Assembly: GCA_038501625.1 (NCBI GenBank)
Contig: JAZAYU010000353.1
Coordinates: 1 to 64,000 of the forward strand
Length of the DNA stretch: 64,000 bases
From: Corbicula japonica
Taxonomy: Eukaryota; Mollusca; Bivalvia; Venerida; Cyrenidae
Direction: 5' to 3'
Shown piece by piece: positions 51,130 through 62,068 of this stretch (position 1 is its first letter; each line of letters starts with the position of its first letter). A program made the position numbers and the translations under genes. The notes under the pieces are model-generated. The model had not been told where the DNA came from, ran no database searches, and saw nothing but the letters and a program-made list of their open reading frames with translations.

Positions 51130-51345
51130 CAACACCCTTTACTCCATATATTCAGGTTTGATAGCATGTGCACAGTGTAGATCCAGATAAGCTGCCACAT
51201 CAATGCCATCTGATCAGGATCTACACAATTCACTTCTTGGTCAGAAAAATCATTATAAATCAAAAAGCAAACAGTCTAGATCCTGATATGGATCTACACT
51301 GTTCTTATATGCGATAAAGGCAATATCAATGGAGTCAAGGGTGAA
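51130..51345. repeat. TTAA foldback element (family T), just past the GOPC stop
   Basis: Lies 120 bp beyond the stop codon on the gene strand, so it may be in the 3' UTR. Its terminal TTAA motifs are mutated. Confidence 0.78.
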
Positions 51346-51466
51346 ACTGTAAAATCTCATATGATTTTTATTTACCTTATGTATTCAAACACCCACATAC
51401 AGACATACATTTCTATTTATAAATCAAAAGCAACCAATCAGATCCCTGCTTGCATCTAATGGTGGC

Positions 51467-54400
51467 TCAGTGATAACTGCTATGGAATGCTGGTTGTTCA
51501 TTGGTTAGTGAATGATTCTGAACACTGTCCATGTTAAGGGTTCCTACAGCAATTTTCTCAGGGGTTTGATTGGTCCCTTTGGCCCCTCCACTTGACTTCA
51601 CAGTCTGTCCTTGTGACTTGGTGGGGCTAAAATAGAAAAAAGATAGATATTGCTAATTCCTATTAAATCTTTCCTCCGTATAAATGTCTAATGGCGTGGG
51701 TGACCAATGTAGATCCATATCAACCGGCACATCCATGCGATCTTTTCAAGATCTGCACTGTTCACTTTATCAGGATATTTCTGACCAAAAAGTGCAGATC
51801 CTATCTTGATTTACTCTGGTCGCACATGCATTAAATACATACATATGGAGTAAAGGGTTAAGATTTCTTTTAGAAATAAACTTGTAACTCTTTAATTCTT
51901 TACTTAATATATATAGACTTATTTGCATAAGCTGACAGTGTCGCTCCAAATCAGACAGCACATCAGTGTAATCTGCTTTTTGTTTGATCAGAAATAACCT
52001 CATGAATCTAAAAGCAAACAGTGTATATTCTGATCAAACAGCATAGATGTGCCGATGGACAAACAGTGTTAACTGTTTGCCTATGAATAACAGTCATATC
52101 CCATGAAGTAAAGGGTTTATATTTCCATAGCTCTTTTTCCTGTTATTGCTCAGACTAGGATAACTTATACTAATCATAGGGTCAAAATGAAATTTCAAGA
52201 GTCAAAGGGTCATCTTATGGTTCAGAGGGAACCACAGAGTTACGGATCTGTTCCCTTTTGCACAGCTAAAAACTATTTCTGGAAAACAACAAATAACAGA
52301 AGAAATTACTTTTATGAAAGACAATTAAATATGGCATCTTGTGATTAAATAACAAGTTTTTTTCTGATAAAACATAATGTTCTAGTAGAGTCTAGATGCA
52401 ATATATCATTACACTGAAAAGAAATTTGCAACATTTATGGATTGGTAGTACGTCCAAGTGCATGTTCCTTTATCCGCAACCTGCCCCTCTGGCTTATCAC
52501 ATTCTGTTTGTTATTTTGTCAGCAAGCAGATTTTAAGAATGTGACATTCCATGAGTTGAAATGAAAAAAAACGGTTTCCTGGAAAAAGCTTGCAGCAATA
52601 ATGAAACAAATATATGACATCTTGAAAGGATGTGCCAAGAATAACCGCCTGTCTGGTTTCCATAACATATTTTGCTAAAAACTCAGAAAATGTACCTAAC
52701 CAGAAATAAATTCACACATAATCTATCAAGAAGCTTATATAACTAATATAATTTTCACCTGTGACACAGGTAAGGTAACACATTGACATTTAAAGTTTCC
52801 TCATGTATATTTACAAAACAACTGTGTTCTTGTAGAACAGTTAAACCTTTACTCCATATTTAAGGATCTTATTGCATGTGCAACCAGTGTAGGTCCAGAT
52901 CAACTGGCACATCTGTGCAGCCTGACCTGGATCTACATTCGTCACCTCATGGTCAGAAATAAACCAATGAATCTTAAAATGATCATCGCTTATTCTGATC
53001 AGAGAGCACAAATATATTGGCTGATTTGGATCTACACTGTCTGCACACACAAGAAAACCCATATACATTGTATATGGAATAAAGAGTTAAGCAACCACCA
53101 CAATCTTTTCTTTTCTGATTACTCAGGGGTTCCACTAGTTGCTGAAACTCAAGGGTCATTTAAATAATTTTAGGGTATTCTTCCAATTAATAACCAAAAT
53201 ATCCCTAATTTAAGAAAAATAACTTTTCAAATAAATTTATTTGGGTCTTAATGAGGCTTTTTTGGAAATTCCAAGAGTCAAAGGGTCATGTCCTGAGTCA
53301 AATGGAACCCCTGATTACAGTTACATACCTAGAATTTTGGCTTGCTTGAGTGGAAACAGGACTGGTGGGAGAAGGAATGCCATTGACTCGTGGATGACTG
53401 GCGATATCCAGAGGATCCGCTGGACTAAAATCACTGTTCTGGCTAACTACCTCTTCATCATATATACGATACCTGAAATAACCAACCAAAATTGCTATGA
53501 CAGATAAATCAATTTATTAAAGTTATTTCCGACTAAATAACAAATAGTTTTAAATCTGATTAGACTATACATGTTGCACATGCAATTTAAACCATACCTA
53601 TGAAGGAAAGAGTTATTTCTGTAAATGCTGACAGTTAACCCTTTACTCCATAGATACACCTTTAATGCATGGGTGAATAGTGTAGATCCAGATCAGATGA
53701 CACACAAGTGCCAGCTGATCTGGATCTCCACAATTCACTTTTAGATTCATGAGGTTATTTCTGAACACGAAGCGAACAGTGAAGATTCAGATCGGACAGC
53801 ACTGATGTGCCAGCTCATCTCGATCTATACTGTTTGCAGGTGTATCTATGCGTTAACAATCACCTAATAGTAAAGTGCTTGTTACCTAAATCTTTGTTCA
53901 TCATCACACTCTTGCTGGTCAGTGTCACTATCCTCGTCCGGGGCCACAAACATCACCTCTAGTTCTATATCACCTTGCTGTAACAAACACCAAAAATTGT
54001 TTCTTCTAGTATGTTTATACATGTAAAACAATAACATAAAATATAACAAAATCTAATAGAAAACAATGCATCAACTGATTTTTATTTAGCTTTGTGAATG
54101 TATTCTAAGCTGAATAATGAACAACATACCCCATTTACACAGGTTTTATCACACATGCAAACAGTGTAGATCTGAATCAGTATGAACAACTGTACTGTCT
54201 GATCAGGATCTACACTGTTCCCTTCTTAGTCCAAAATGACTTTATATACGGTACCAAAAAGAGAACAGTGTTGATCCTGATCCAAACAGCACTGATGTAC
54301 CAGCTGATCTGGATCTACATTGTCTGCACATGGGATTTTTGTAGTAAAGCGTTAAACTAATTCTTACAATAAAAGATGTATGTATGGAGTAAAGAGTTAA

Positions 54401-57400
54401 TAAAAACCTCAAGATTTGCAATAACCTTATTATTCTATCATATTCTATGGTAAAAATTTTCAATGGAACAAATAATTATTTTGCAAAGTGCCAGGAAGGG
54501 TACTTGCTATGATCTCAATTACACTTTAACAATTTACAGTCCTGCATGCATGTAACAACAAAGTTTAACTTATTAATGCCTAACCTGCTGTGAGAGAATC
54601 TTGACTCCTTCTGAATGCTTGGCATTGCGCAGATCTATCTTGTTGACAGAGAGGATAGCATCGCCCACATACAATGCCTGACATCTGTCTGCAGGCTGAC
54701 CCTCATGAATCTCCGAAATCAGAATAGGGACACCATGTTCCTTCCCGCCCTGTACAGTACAAATAATATAAACCTTCAAACATACAGATAGTATTTCATG
54801 AAATGTTAGTTAACCATTTATTCCATAGATAGGATTTTTTTCGTATGAGCAAACATGTATATCCTGATCAGTTGGTACATTTTTGCCATCTGATCAGGAT
54901 CTACAATGTGCCTTTTTAGAATTATAAGTTTTTTTCCGAACAAGAAGCAATGAGTGTAAATCCAGATCAAATGGCATGGATGTGCTGGGTGATATGGATC
55001 TAATCTGTTGCACATGTGATAAAACCAGTGTATATGGAGTATTTAAAGAGTATTGGGTACCACAATCAGTGCCTCTGAACTTTCCTAAATACAAATCAGT
55101 TATAGGACATGCTTGTGATGGAGCTAAAGAATCTGTGAAGCATTTTTGTGAAGTTTGAATTTAACAAACTTGTAGGGATATTGAATTTTTCCAAGTATTA
55201 AAGGGGAATGCAGATAACTTTTAAATCTGCAATATACAAAATAAGACAGATGTTTATATGAATTTTGAAATAAGTCCGAGCAGTGAAAGTAAACTTACTG
55301 AAAATCTGAAAACACATATCATGGTAAAAGTTGTCATTACAAAACATTATCAATTGCAAAACAGGTGCACAATTTTTTTTAATTAAGCAATAATAAAGTT
55401 ATAGCAGGAACTATTCTTTAATATTTTGGTTAAAGATATTTTGCTATTTTTAGAAATATCATTTATCATTCTTATTAAAACCATTTCCATGCTTTTCTTA
55501 CAAATCAATGAAAACCAAATTCTGATGAAATGTTCTGTGCTGGAGATATACTTACAGTTATGGACATGCCTAATCCTTCATCAGGTTCCTTGTGTAAATG
55601 TACTTTTCTCACGTCCCCTAAACCATGGCGCCGTCGCAATGAGTTAAAATCCTGCAAAGTTTGGAAACATAAGATCTAGTTCCAAGGACCTAAGATCATA
55701 AAACTGACAAGTCTCCGTTTCAGCCAATGAGATGCTTGAGATTTGAGATTGGTCTCCAGTTTTAGTTTTATGATCTTGGGCAAAGGTTATAAAATTGAGA
55801 ATTGAGACAAGTCTCAGATCTCATCTATGGATGAAAATAATCACAGTCTGGAATTCACAATGTACGTCATACGGGTTACTAGATTTCACACTATTAATAC
55901 AATTTAAATTTCAGTTGTTTGAAAATCTTCTTACTGATTTACATTAAATGGAAAACAAATATATTGGATTGAAAAGAACATACATGTCCTGGAGGTATTG
56001 GTAATTTCTTCTTTCGATTGTTACGTCCTCGACAGGCGCGTATCACTGTTTTGTGCCGATGTAAATGTATTTCTGCTTCAAGCTGGTTCCACAATTTGTC
56101 ATGTTCTGCTCCTTTCATGTCACGACCCAGCAACTGGATCTGTTGTATCCTAACAGAAGCAACAGAATATATATTAATTCTCATGTTTGTACAAGGATGC
56201 ATCATTTTGTGATCTTGAAAAACTTAAGGGAGACACTGGCAATTTTTTAACTTAAACATTCCGCCCCCACGACCACACCCCCCAACCCCCCAAAAAACAG
56301 AATGAAACAAAAAAAATTTCGTGTGTGACCACTGTACATCCAGATCAGGCAACTGAATTCCGACTAAAGGAATTTACTGAAATTCCAAGTATTAAATTGG
56401 TATACTGAAGCTTATCAGAGATCAGAGTTGCTAATCTGATCAGGATCTGCACTGTTCACTTCTTGGTCAGAATTAACCTAATGAATCAAAAAGCCATTGG
56501 TGCAGATCCTGATCAGGCAATAAAGGTGTCACTGTGTTTATGGAGTTAAGGGTTAAATTATAAAAAAAACTCTGCAATAGGATTTAGTTGACTCTTACAT
56601 GTACATGGCAACAAGGTACATAAAATTAGAAATATCTTTGAGGTATAAGGAAAAGCAAAGTATTGTTAAACATTCTTTGAAGTCCAATAATATGGGCGAT
56701 TTGTTTTTAATTTTGGAACATGATAATGCATTTAAAAGACTTAGGGAAGACACTTCATTCTATCATCTATGAAGCAAGCATGATATTTTTATGTAGCCCT
56801 GAGAAAATTCGGGGCTGAATGTTATAAAACTATTCGCCATTTAAGCCAATCAGATGCTTGAGATTTGAGACTGGTTTCTATTCTCAGTTTTATAACCTTG
56901 GGACTATGTGTGTACATGTATATACCTTCCAGCAAGTTCTTTATCTAGATATTTGGCAGCAAGTCGAGCACCATACACCTCACTTTGTAGAGCTATGGAG
57001 TACTGTCTCAGGTCTGTGTTTTCCTTCTGAAGAAGTTTGATCTGTGCTTCATGACGGGCTAGATTGCGTGATTCTGACATGTGAGATTCCATTTCTGTGT
57101 CCTAGAAATATTTAGCATAAAGGTAACAAATTGAACAACAAAACTTGTTCACTTAAGGAATGAAAAGTTTTTTTTATTAGCAAAACTAACAATTTACCTT
57201 ATTTTGCCAAATAAGTGTGACTTGATACACTCATTACCTATCCAAATTTAAAAGGCACAGGAAAAAAATTTATTCTCTAAACAAACCACTGAGCATTAGA
57301 TATAAATCTATTTTCCAACAATAAAAAGTCATACAAGAGTAATATAGTTATTTTTATATACACCCAATTTAGGTTTGTAACACTTCATTAAAGTTAAGAC

Positions 57401-57620
57401 ACTGACAGTAAAACTAAGAACAACCCAATTAAAATTAATTTAAAGGACGTATTACAAGTTTTTTCTTGATGCTTTCTGAGTCTACTTCCAAGCCCTTGCT
57501 GGCCTGCAGCTGTAGCTGGGAAGAGTGAAGCTGCATCAGCATGTTGTGAAGCTCTTTCTCTAGCACAGTCTTCGCTGCTGTCACCTCGATGTTCTCCTGT
57601 TTCAAGTCCACTATCTGAGC
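51467..57620 (-). CDS. GOPC: Golgi-associated PDZ and coiled-coil protein (GOPC/PIST/CAL), 3' eight coding exons
   Basis: Eight exons on the minus strand, all with GT..AG borders and a continuous frame: 57620-57456, 57101-56926, 56149-55984, 55651-55556, 54749-54585, 53977-53886, 53472-53329 and 51626-51467 (TGA at 51469-51467). They encode 387 residues. Residues 1-120 are a coiled coil (LVDLK-like start, then [19 protein letters not shown]). Residues 115-169 contain the family hallmarks LLGRDMKG and [19 protein letters not shown]. Residues 184-270 are one PDZ domain with GLGM as carboxylate-binding loop, followed by an acidic stretch (DEDSDTD). The C-terminus is divergent and Ser/Thr/Pro-rich. 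In vertebrates GOPC sits on the trans-Golgi and sorts PDZ-ligand membrane proteins such as CFTR. The exon coding the first ~75 residues (human length 462) is not visible up to 64000, so the gene is 5' partial. Introns are filled with foldback repeats. Confidence 0.96.
51665..51861. repeat. TTAA foldback element (family T), GOPC last intron
   Basis: Starts only ~40 bp upstream of the last-exon acceptor at 51627; the right end taaagggTTAA is intact. Confidence 0.78.
51893..52112. repeat. TTAA foldback element (family T), degenerate
   Basis: Back-to-back with the previous copy; TTAA ends eroded. Confidence 0.65.
52841..53090. repeat. TTAA foldback element (family T), complete
   Basis: TTAAACCTTTACTCCATA to tatggaataaagagTTAA, in the last GOPC intron. 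Confidence 0.85.
53124..53313. mobile_element. MITE with CAGGGGTTCC ends (family C), beside a GOPC splice donor
   Basis: 190 bp, starts CAGGGGTTCCACTAG and ends ATGGAACCCCTG. Flanks ATTACT (53118-53123) and ATTACA (53314-53319) suggest a 6 bp target duplication with one change. Its right edge lies 14 bp inside the intron from the donor of exon 53472-53329. Confidence 0.78.
53635..53856. repeat. TTAA foldback element (family T), GOPC intron
   Basis: TTAACCCTTTACTCCATA at the left and atgcgTTAA at the right; ~30 bp from the donor at 53885. Confidence 0.82.
54127..54400. repeat. TTAA foldback element (family T), with extra sequence near the right end
   Basis: Second half interrupted by ~35 bp before tatggagtaaagagTTAA. 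Confidence 0.72.
54812..55047. repeat. TTAA foldback element (family T), GOPC intron
   Basis: Left TTAACCATTTATTCCATA; the right terminus is mutated (tatggagtatttaaag). Confidence 0.78.
55687..55832. repeat. Palindromic MITE (family P), truncated, in a GOPC intron
   Basis: Part of one arm and a rearranged second end; a further family P end starts at 55786. Lies directly upstream of the PDZ-start exon at 55651. Confidence 0.65.
56300..56556. repeat. TTAA foldback element (family T), left half rearranged
   Basis: Right end atggagttaagggTTAA clear; left half broken by foreign sequence at about 56355-56425. Confidence 0.65.
56818..56905. repeat. Palindromic MITE (family P), half copy, in a GOPC intron
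   Basis: Right arm and terminus retained (TCAGTTTTATAACCTTGG), most of the left arm deleted. Only about 20 bp from the splice donor at 56925. Confidence 0.65.
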
Positions 57621-57639
57621 CTACAAATTAAAATCATTG

Positions 57640-57800
57640 ACCCTTTACTCCATGGATGCATGCTTATTGGGTGGGGACATCTGTGCCATCTGAGCAAGAT
57701 CTACACTGCTGCTACATTCATTAGGTTATTTCCGATCATGACCAGAAGCAGATTCAGTGCCGACAGATTTCGATCAACACTGGTGACAATGATATATATT
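57640..57800. repeat. TTAA foldback element (family T), truncated
   Basis: Begins CCCTTTACTCCATGG, about 20 bp upstream of the acceptor of the first visible GOPC exon (57620). Confidence 0.68.
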
Positions 57801-58337
57801 GAGTGAATTTTAATTTCTACAAAAATTAGATCATAATTGGCCACAAATACATAACTTTTAAATGCCAAAAATACGTGGTAGCAGACATCAATAATTCAAT
57901 TATTATCTTTTATCAATAGGAACCTGTTTTTAGGCCAAGAATGACTTCAGTAATCAATCTTTAAATGATCAGCTCTACTCCAATGAATATCCAGCATGTC
58001 AACTGGATTTAGTGGTCCAGCATATTGGTACCATGGATGATGCCTCCTCATAAATACAGATGGCACTTTGGTCAATTGCATATGCATATATGCAATTTAT
58101 AAGACCACTACAGAATTTAAGCTTGTTCAGCTTTGCTTTCATAAGGTTGGCTTGGTGCAGTACAGAGCATACAGTATTATGGACACGTACAGTATTTATC
58201 AATCACTATTAGATACCCATTAACCCTTTCCTCCATAGACACACCTTTATTGCATGGGCGAACAGTTTAGATCCAGATCAGCCGGCACATCCATGCCATT
58301 TGATCAGGATCTAAACCGTTCGCTTTGGATTCATTAG

Positions 58338-58530
58338 CAGGGGTTCCACTAGCCTCTGAATCTCAAGGGTCATTTTGAAAATTGTTTAGATCAATCTGCC
58401 AATTATTAGCCAAAATACCTCTAATTTAAGGAAAAACTGACCCTTCAGCTAAAATCCTAGGGGTCAAAAAGTGGCTTTTTGGAAATTTCAAGAGTCAAAG
58501 GGTCATCTCCCAGGTCAAATGGAACCCCTG
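58338..58530. mobile_element. MITE with CAGGGGTTCC ends (family C)
   Basis: 193 bp; exact 6 bp target duplication CATTAG at 58332-58337 and 58531-58536, confirmed because intact family T copies read attCATTAGgttattt or attaggttattt there. A fragment of the same family lies near 52190-52240. Confidence 0.87.
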
Positions 58531-60165
58531 CATTAGGTTATTTCTGACCAAAATGCAACCAGTGCAAAACACAGGGAATCGGTACATAACTTTTATTTCT
58601 AATCCTTCGAATCTATGTTATAATAATAGACAAGGGATTTATGTTACTGATTTCCCTATACGAACGTTGATTGTTAGTGGGCAGGGTACAGTTTCGCACT
58701 TTGGTCCCGGTGGATTTTTTAAATATTTGGGGTACCCTTGAATTTAATGCATTAAAATCATTGTTTAAATTTAAAATGTGAGATTCTTTTATAATTATGT
58801 ATAGTTTGTGCAATAAGAAATCTGATCATGGTGGCTAAAATGCATGGATGGTAGCTTTGTATGTTCTGAGTTGAATAGTAACCGGATGAAAACACAGTCT
58901 GCTCGGTTGAATCTGAGAATAATTTGACGGTGAGGTATTTCAATGACAAATGCTGAAAAATCAAGCTGGATGGGAGACACTTTCCATCTGCTTGGGGAAT
59001 TGGGCACAGATAAAATATTAACAGGAAAGGGGTTTTATTTCAAAAGTTCGTGCAGGAAATATTTTGCAGGCTTTCAAATATGTAGGATTTTAGCCAAATT
59101 TGCACTGGAAAAACAGGGGTAGGGGTGAGCTTATATGTCTTATTAAATCCTGAAGGATAATTACTGTAGACCAGTTGCTTGTTGTTTGCATGAAGCCACC
59201 CCCCTCCAACACAGAAAATACAACAACACAATTTAAGCAGTACAAAATTTGTTTTTTCAGTAAAAAAGAGTTCGCGCGCAGTCACAGACTCTGAAAGCCG
59301 CCTCGGAAACTGTACCCTGCGCCCTTAATTGTTTACATTCGAATATTTACGCGCATGCGCATTACCTGGTTGGCAAAATATTGTATCCGGAACCGTTAGG
59401 TAAACCAAACAATGACTACTCTCGGCAAGAATTCTCCTCATTCAGAGCGGAATTGTTGTTTTAATTAAGGATAAAGCTATAAAGGACCAAAAAATGTTGT
59501 GTTTTATGCAAAAAGATAAATAAATTATTAAAATAAAACCTGATTTTTTTAACTTATTATTTGGATAAAAGGTATTAGCTATAGATTATTTCAGATTAAG
59601 TGGGAAAAAAACAATTTGTAATATGCGAAACGTAATATAACAAAAATATTACAATACATTTAAGAAACATAAATCAGGAGACAATTGGCATTTTAACGGC
59701 AAATGATTGTTTCTTATAAATGGATGGTATGATGAAGCATCTCGCCAAAAACCATCGCTGGAGTCGTTTTTTCAGCTTGAAGATATACTTTTCAATTACC
59801 GAATACCTGAATTTATAGTTAAAATATCCGTTAAAGTGCAAAATATATCAATTATTTGAACTAAATTTTAATTTGTGTAATGAACGTGTTTTTATTGCAC
59901 ATTCGCACATTTCCTGTTTATTACAAGATAAACTGGCGACCATCGTGGTGATCGAGTGACATTTGCCTCTGGCACAACTATACTCGTACAATACACGTGT
60001 CATAAACTAAACAGGGGCCTCCATGTAACATTTTCTGCATGCATGATCCATGTTTATTCTTAAAAGTTTAAAATAAGTCTGCAGAAAGTAAAAAAAATAA
60101 CGCTAAAATATTCCATAAATCATTTTTTAAACAAGTTAATAATTTCTAACGAACATGACAATCAT

Positions 60166-60270
60166 CATCATCATTTTTATTTAAGTCATAGTTATAGTTC
60201 ACAGCAGCAACAAGACATTAAAAACAACAACAGCAACAACCAAACCATCCTCATCATCTTCATCATTAAA
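60166..60270 (+). repeat. Simple repeat cluster
   Basis: Mixed (CAT)n and (CAA)n tracts. Confidence 0.7.
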
Positions 60271-61014
60271 GTATTCATACAAAAATTCCAGATTTACAAT
60301 GAAGAAGTTTTGACAGGCGCGACAAATGTACTAGTATCTTATACCAAAGACCTATATATATCAATAGTGTAAATATATAGGGCTTTGTTAATACTAAAAT
60401 TGAGACCTTAAATTATAATCATCCACTCATTATCCAGTTTTTAATTGGATAATTAGAAAAAAATGTTGTATTTTAAAAGCATTGATTTTAATTGTCTTCA
60501 ATCAGTATGTGAACTATCTTTTTGAAGTATCTTTAAACTGCCAACAAACATACAGCTCGGGTGTCTTTTACATTTTTCACTCATCGCCGCGTTTCACTGT
60601 CAGCGCGACATCCAATTTTTTTCGGGTGATCATGGGTGATCGTCGATCTTGCCACCGCGATCACCATACAAGAAAATCACAGTGATTTGCCGCGATTTAT
60701 CAGCGCGAATCGCGGTGAAGATTTACCGGTGATTGAAAGACATTCTTCCGAATTTATTTATTTAAAAAGAAATATGTTGTTTGTATTTTCATATCAGAGA
60801 AAAGATCTGAAACTTGATCAATGCATAAATATATTGTCCATTATTTGAAACACTGGAGTTTTCCACACCTTCCGTGTTGACATAAACACCTTTGTACTTG
60901 CCCCGTAAATTGCTGCCTATTATGTTCTAAGTGGAATGTTGTAAGCTCGATATTTATCATTAAAATAAACAAGTTATAAGTTTAAAAATATTGTTGAACC
61001 TATTATGTTTTTAA

Positions 61015-61140
61015 AGTACAGGTCGAAGTGTCCAACCAGGTAGGGGTTGAAATGTCTTCAAATCAGGGGTCGAAATGGCAAGGGGTCTCAGGAAATAAGT
61101 AGGGGTGGAAATGGTAAGGGGTCGAGATGTCCTGATACCG
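61015..61140 (+). repeat. Short G-rich minisatellite 3' of the THAP exon
   Basis: About five imperfect units of the form GGGGTCGAAATG(G/T)C separated by variable spacers; falls in the presumed THAP intron. Confidence 0.65.
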
Positions 61141-61151
61141 GTGAGACATAC

Positions 61152-61274
61152 CCTTCTCATCACAATTTGCCACTTTTTCAGTCTCTTTTGATCCTTTGGA
61201 AACCAAAAGAACGAAATATCTGATCCCTTCTCATACCTTTTTGTACATCCTGGAGCGCTACAACTGACAGGCAT
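61152..61274 (-). CDS. THAP zinc-finger N-terminal exon (partial)
   Basis: Forty-one residues from ATG at 61274 to a donor AGAAGG|GTATGT at 61152/61151. The start MPVSCSAPGC gives the first C-x4-C zinc ligands (Cys5, Cys10). SFFWFPKD (21-28) and LKKW (32-35) are the conserved THAP core. The domain should continue in a second exon with C-x2-H and AVPYTF; none was recognised toward 58570. THAP domains bind DNA in a sequence-specific manner and form the N-terminus of P-element transposases and of many host regulators. Here the exon lies about 600 bp from the right terminus of a transposable element and reads inward, which favours a transposase origin. It is incomplete, so activity is doubtful. 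Confidence 0.75.
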
Positions 61275-62068
61275 GTCTATATTTGTTTATTTATGCAAAT
61301 ATTTACGCTCTGACTACACTACATAATTCGCTTTTTTTGCCAACCAGCCGGTGCGCATGTACCTTTAGCAAATGCGCATGACGTCACTCATCAAGGTTCG
61401 TATATAAATCCATTAGTGTGCCAAAATCCTTGGTTCAGTTTGAAATGATTCTCTCAGCACCAATGATCCTTTCCAGAATGTTCTGTTGTTTGCAGTTAAA
61501 GCAATTTTTTTTATTTAACACAAAATAGCTGAAAGTCAGCCATCATTGTTTTGCATTAGTGGTGATGTCTGATTGGCTAACTTGCAAAATGGCTACCAGT
61601 GAAAGTTAGTTGATCAAAAAAAGAAAAAGTTGTTTATGCTGTGAGCTACAGAATATTCTGGAAAGGACCATTGGTGGTGAGAGAATCATTTTTGTTCACT
61701 CTTTCAAACTGAACCAAGGATTTTGGCACAAAGCATGTGGGAAAAGTGATTTACTCGTGGTGAAAGGTGTTGGGGACCCGTGTTCTAATGGATTTATATA
61801 GGGAAATCAGTAACAAAAATCCCTTGTCTATTATTATAACATAGATTCGAAGGATTAGAAAAGATTCCCTGTGGTGCAAAATGGCACAGACGTGCCGGCT
61901 GATCTGGATCTACACTGGTAACACATTCCTAAAAATGTGTATATATGGAGGAAATGGTTAAAGTAATTGCTGCTGCTCATGCATTATGTGCTTTATTGGT
62001 AAACACAAATTTTAGAGACCTCAACTTAGAGAGATCTTTTGGCATGAAATCAACTCCCTATGCCCATA

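Larger units (their letters stand above)
58570..61873 (-). mobile_element. 3.3 kb TIR element with 8 bp target duplication and a THAP exon (P- or hAT-like)
   Basis: GTGCAAAA lies immediately outside both ends (58562-58569, 61874-61881). Ends start CACAGGGAATC and are inverted repeats of about 80 bp, the left one with ~15 extra bases. The THAP exon reads inward from the right end. Both P and hAT superfamilies make 8 bp duplications; THAP domains are typical of P. Internal inverted repeats occur at about 61400-61487 versus 61655-61800. No catalytic domain was found, so it looks non-autonomous or decayed. Confidence 0.85.
58221..61961. repeat. TTAA foldback element (family T) split by two insertions
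   Basis: Left part 58221-58337, middle 58531-58569 and right part 61874-61961 rejoin into one family T copy once the MITE at 58338 and the 3.3 kb element at 58570 are removed. Outer ends TTAACCCTTTCCTCCATA and tatggaggaaatggTTAA. Confidence 0.86.

Noticed and set aside
57999..58202. Candidate GOPC first exon (frame with NLMKAKLNKLKFC)
   Set aside because: No match to the conserved GOPC N-terminus and no suitable splice donor in phase.
59040..59285. Frame in the THAP element considered as a transposase domain
   Set aside because: Hydrophobic, Cys-rich and without DDE or RNase H-like motifs; no link to the THAP exon by splice sites.
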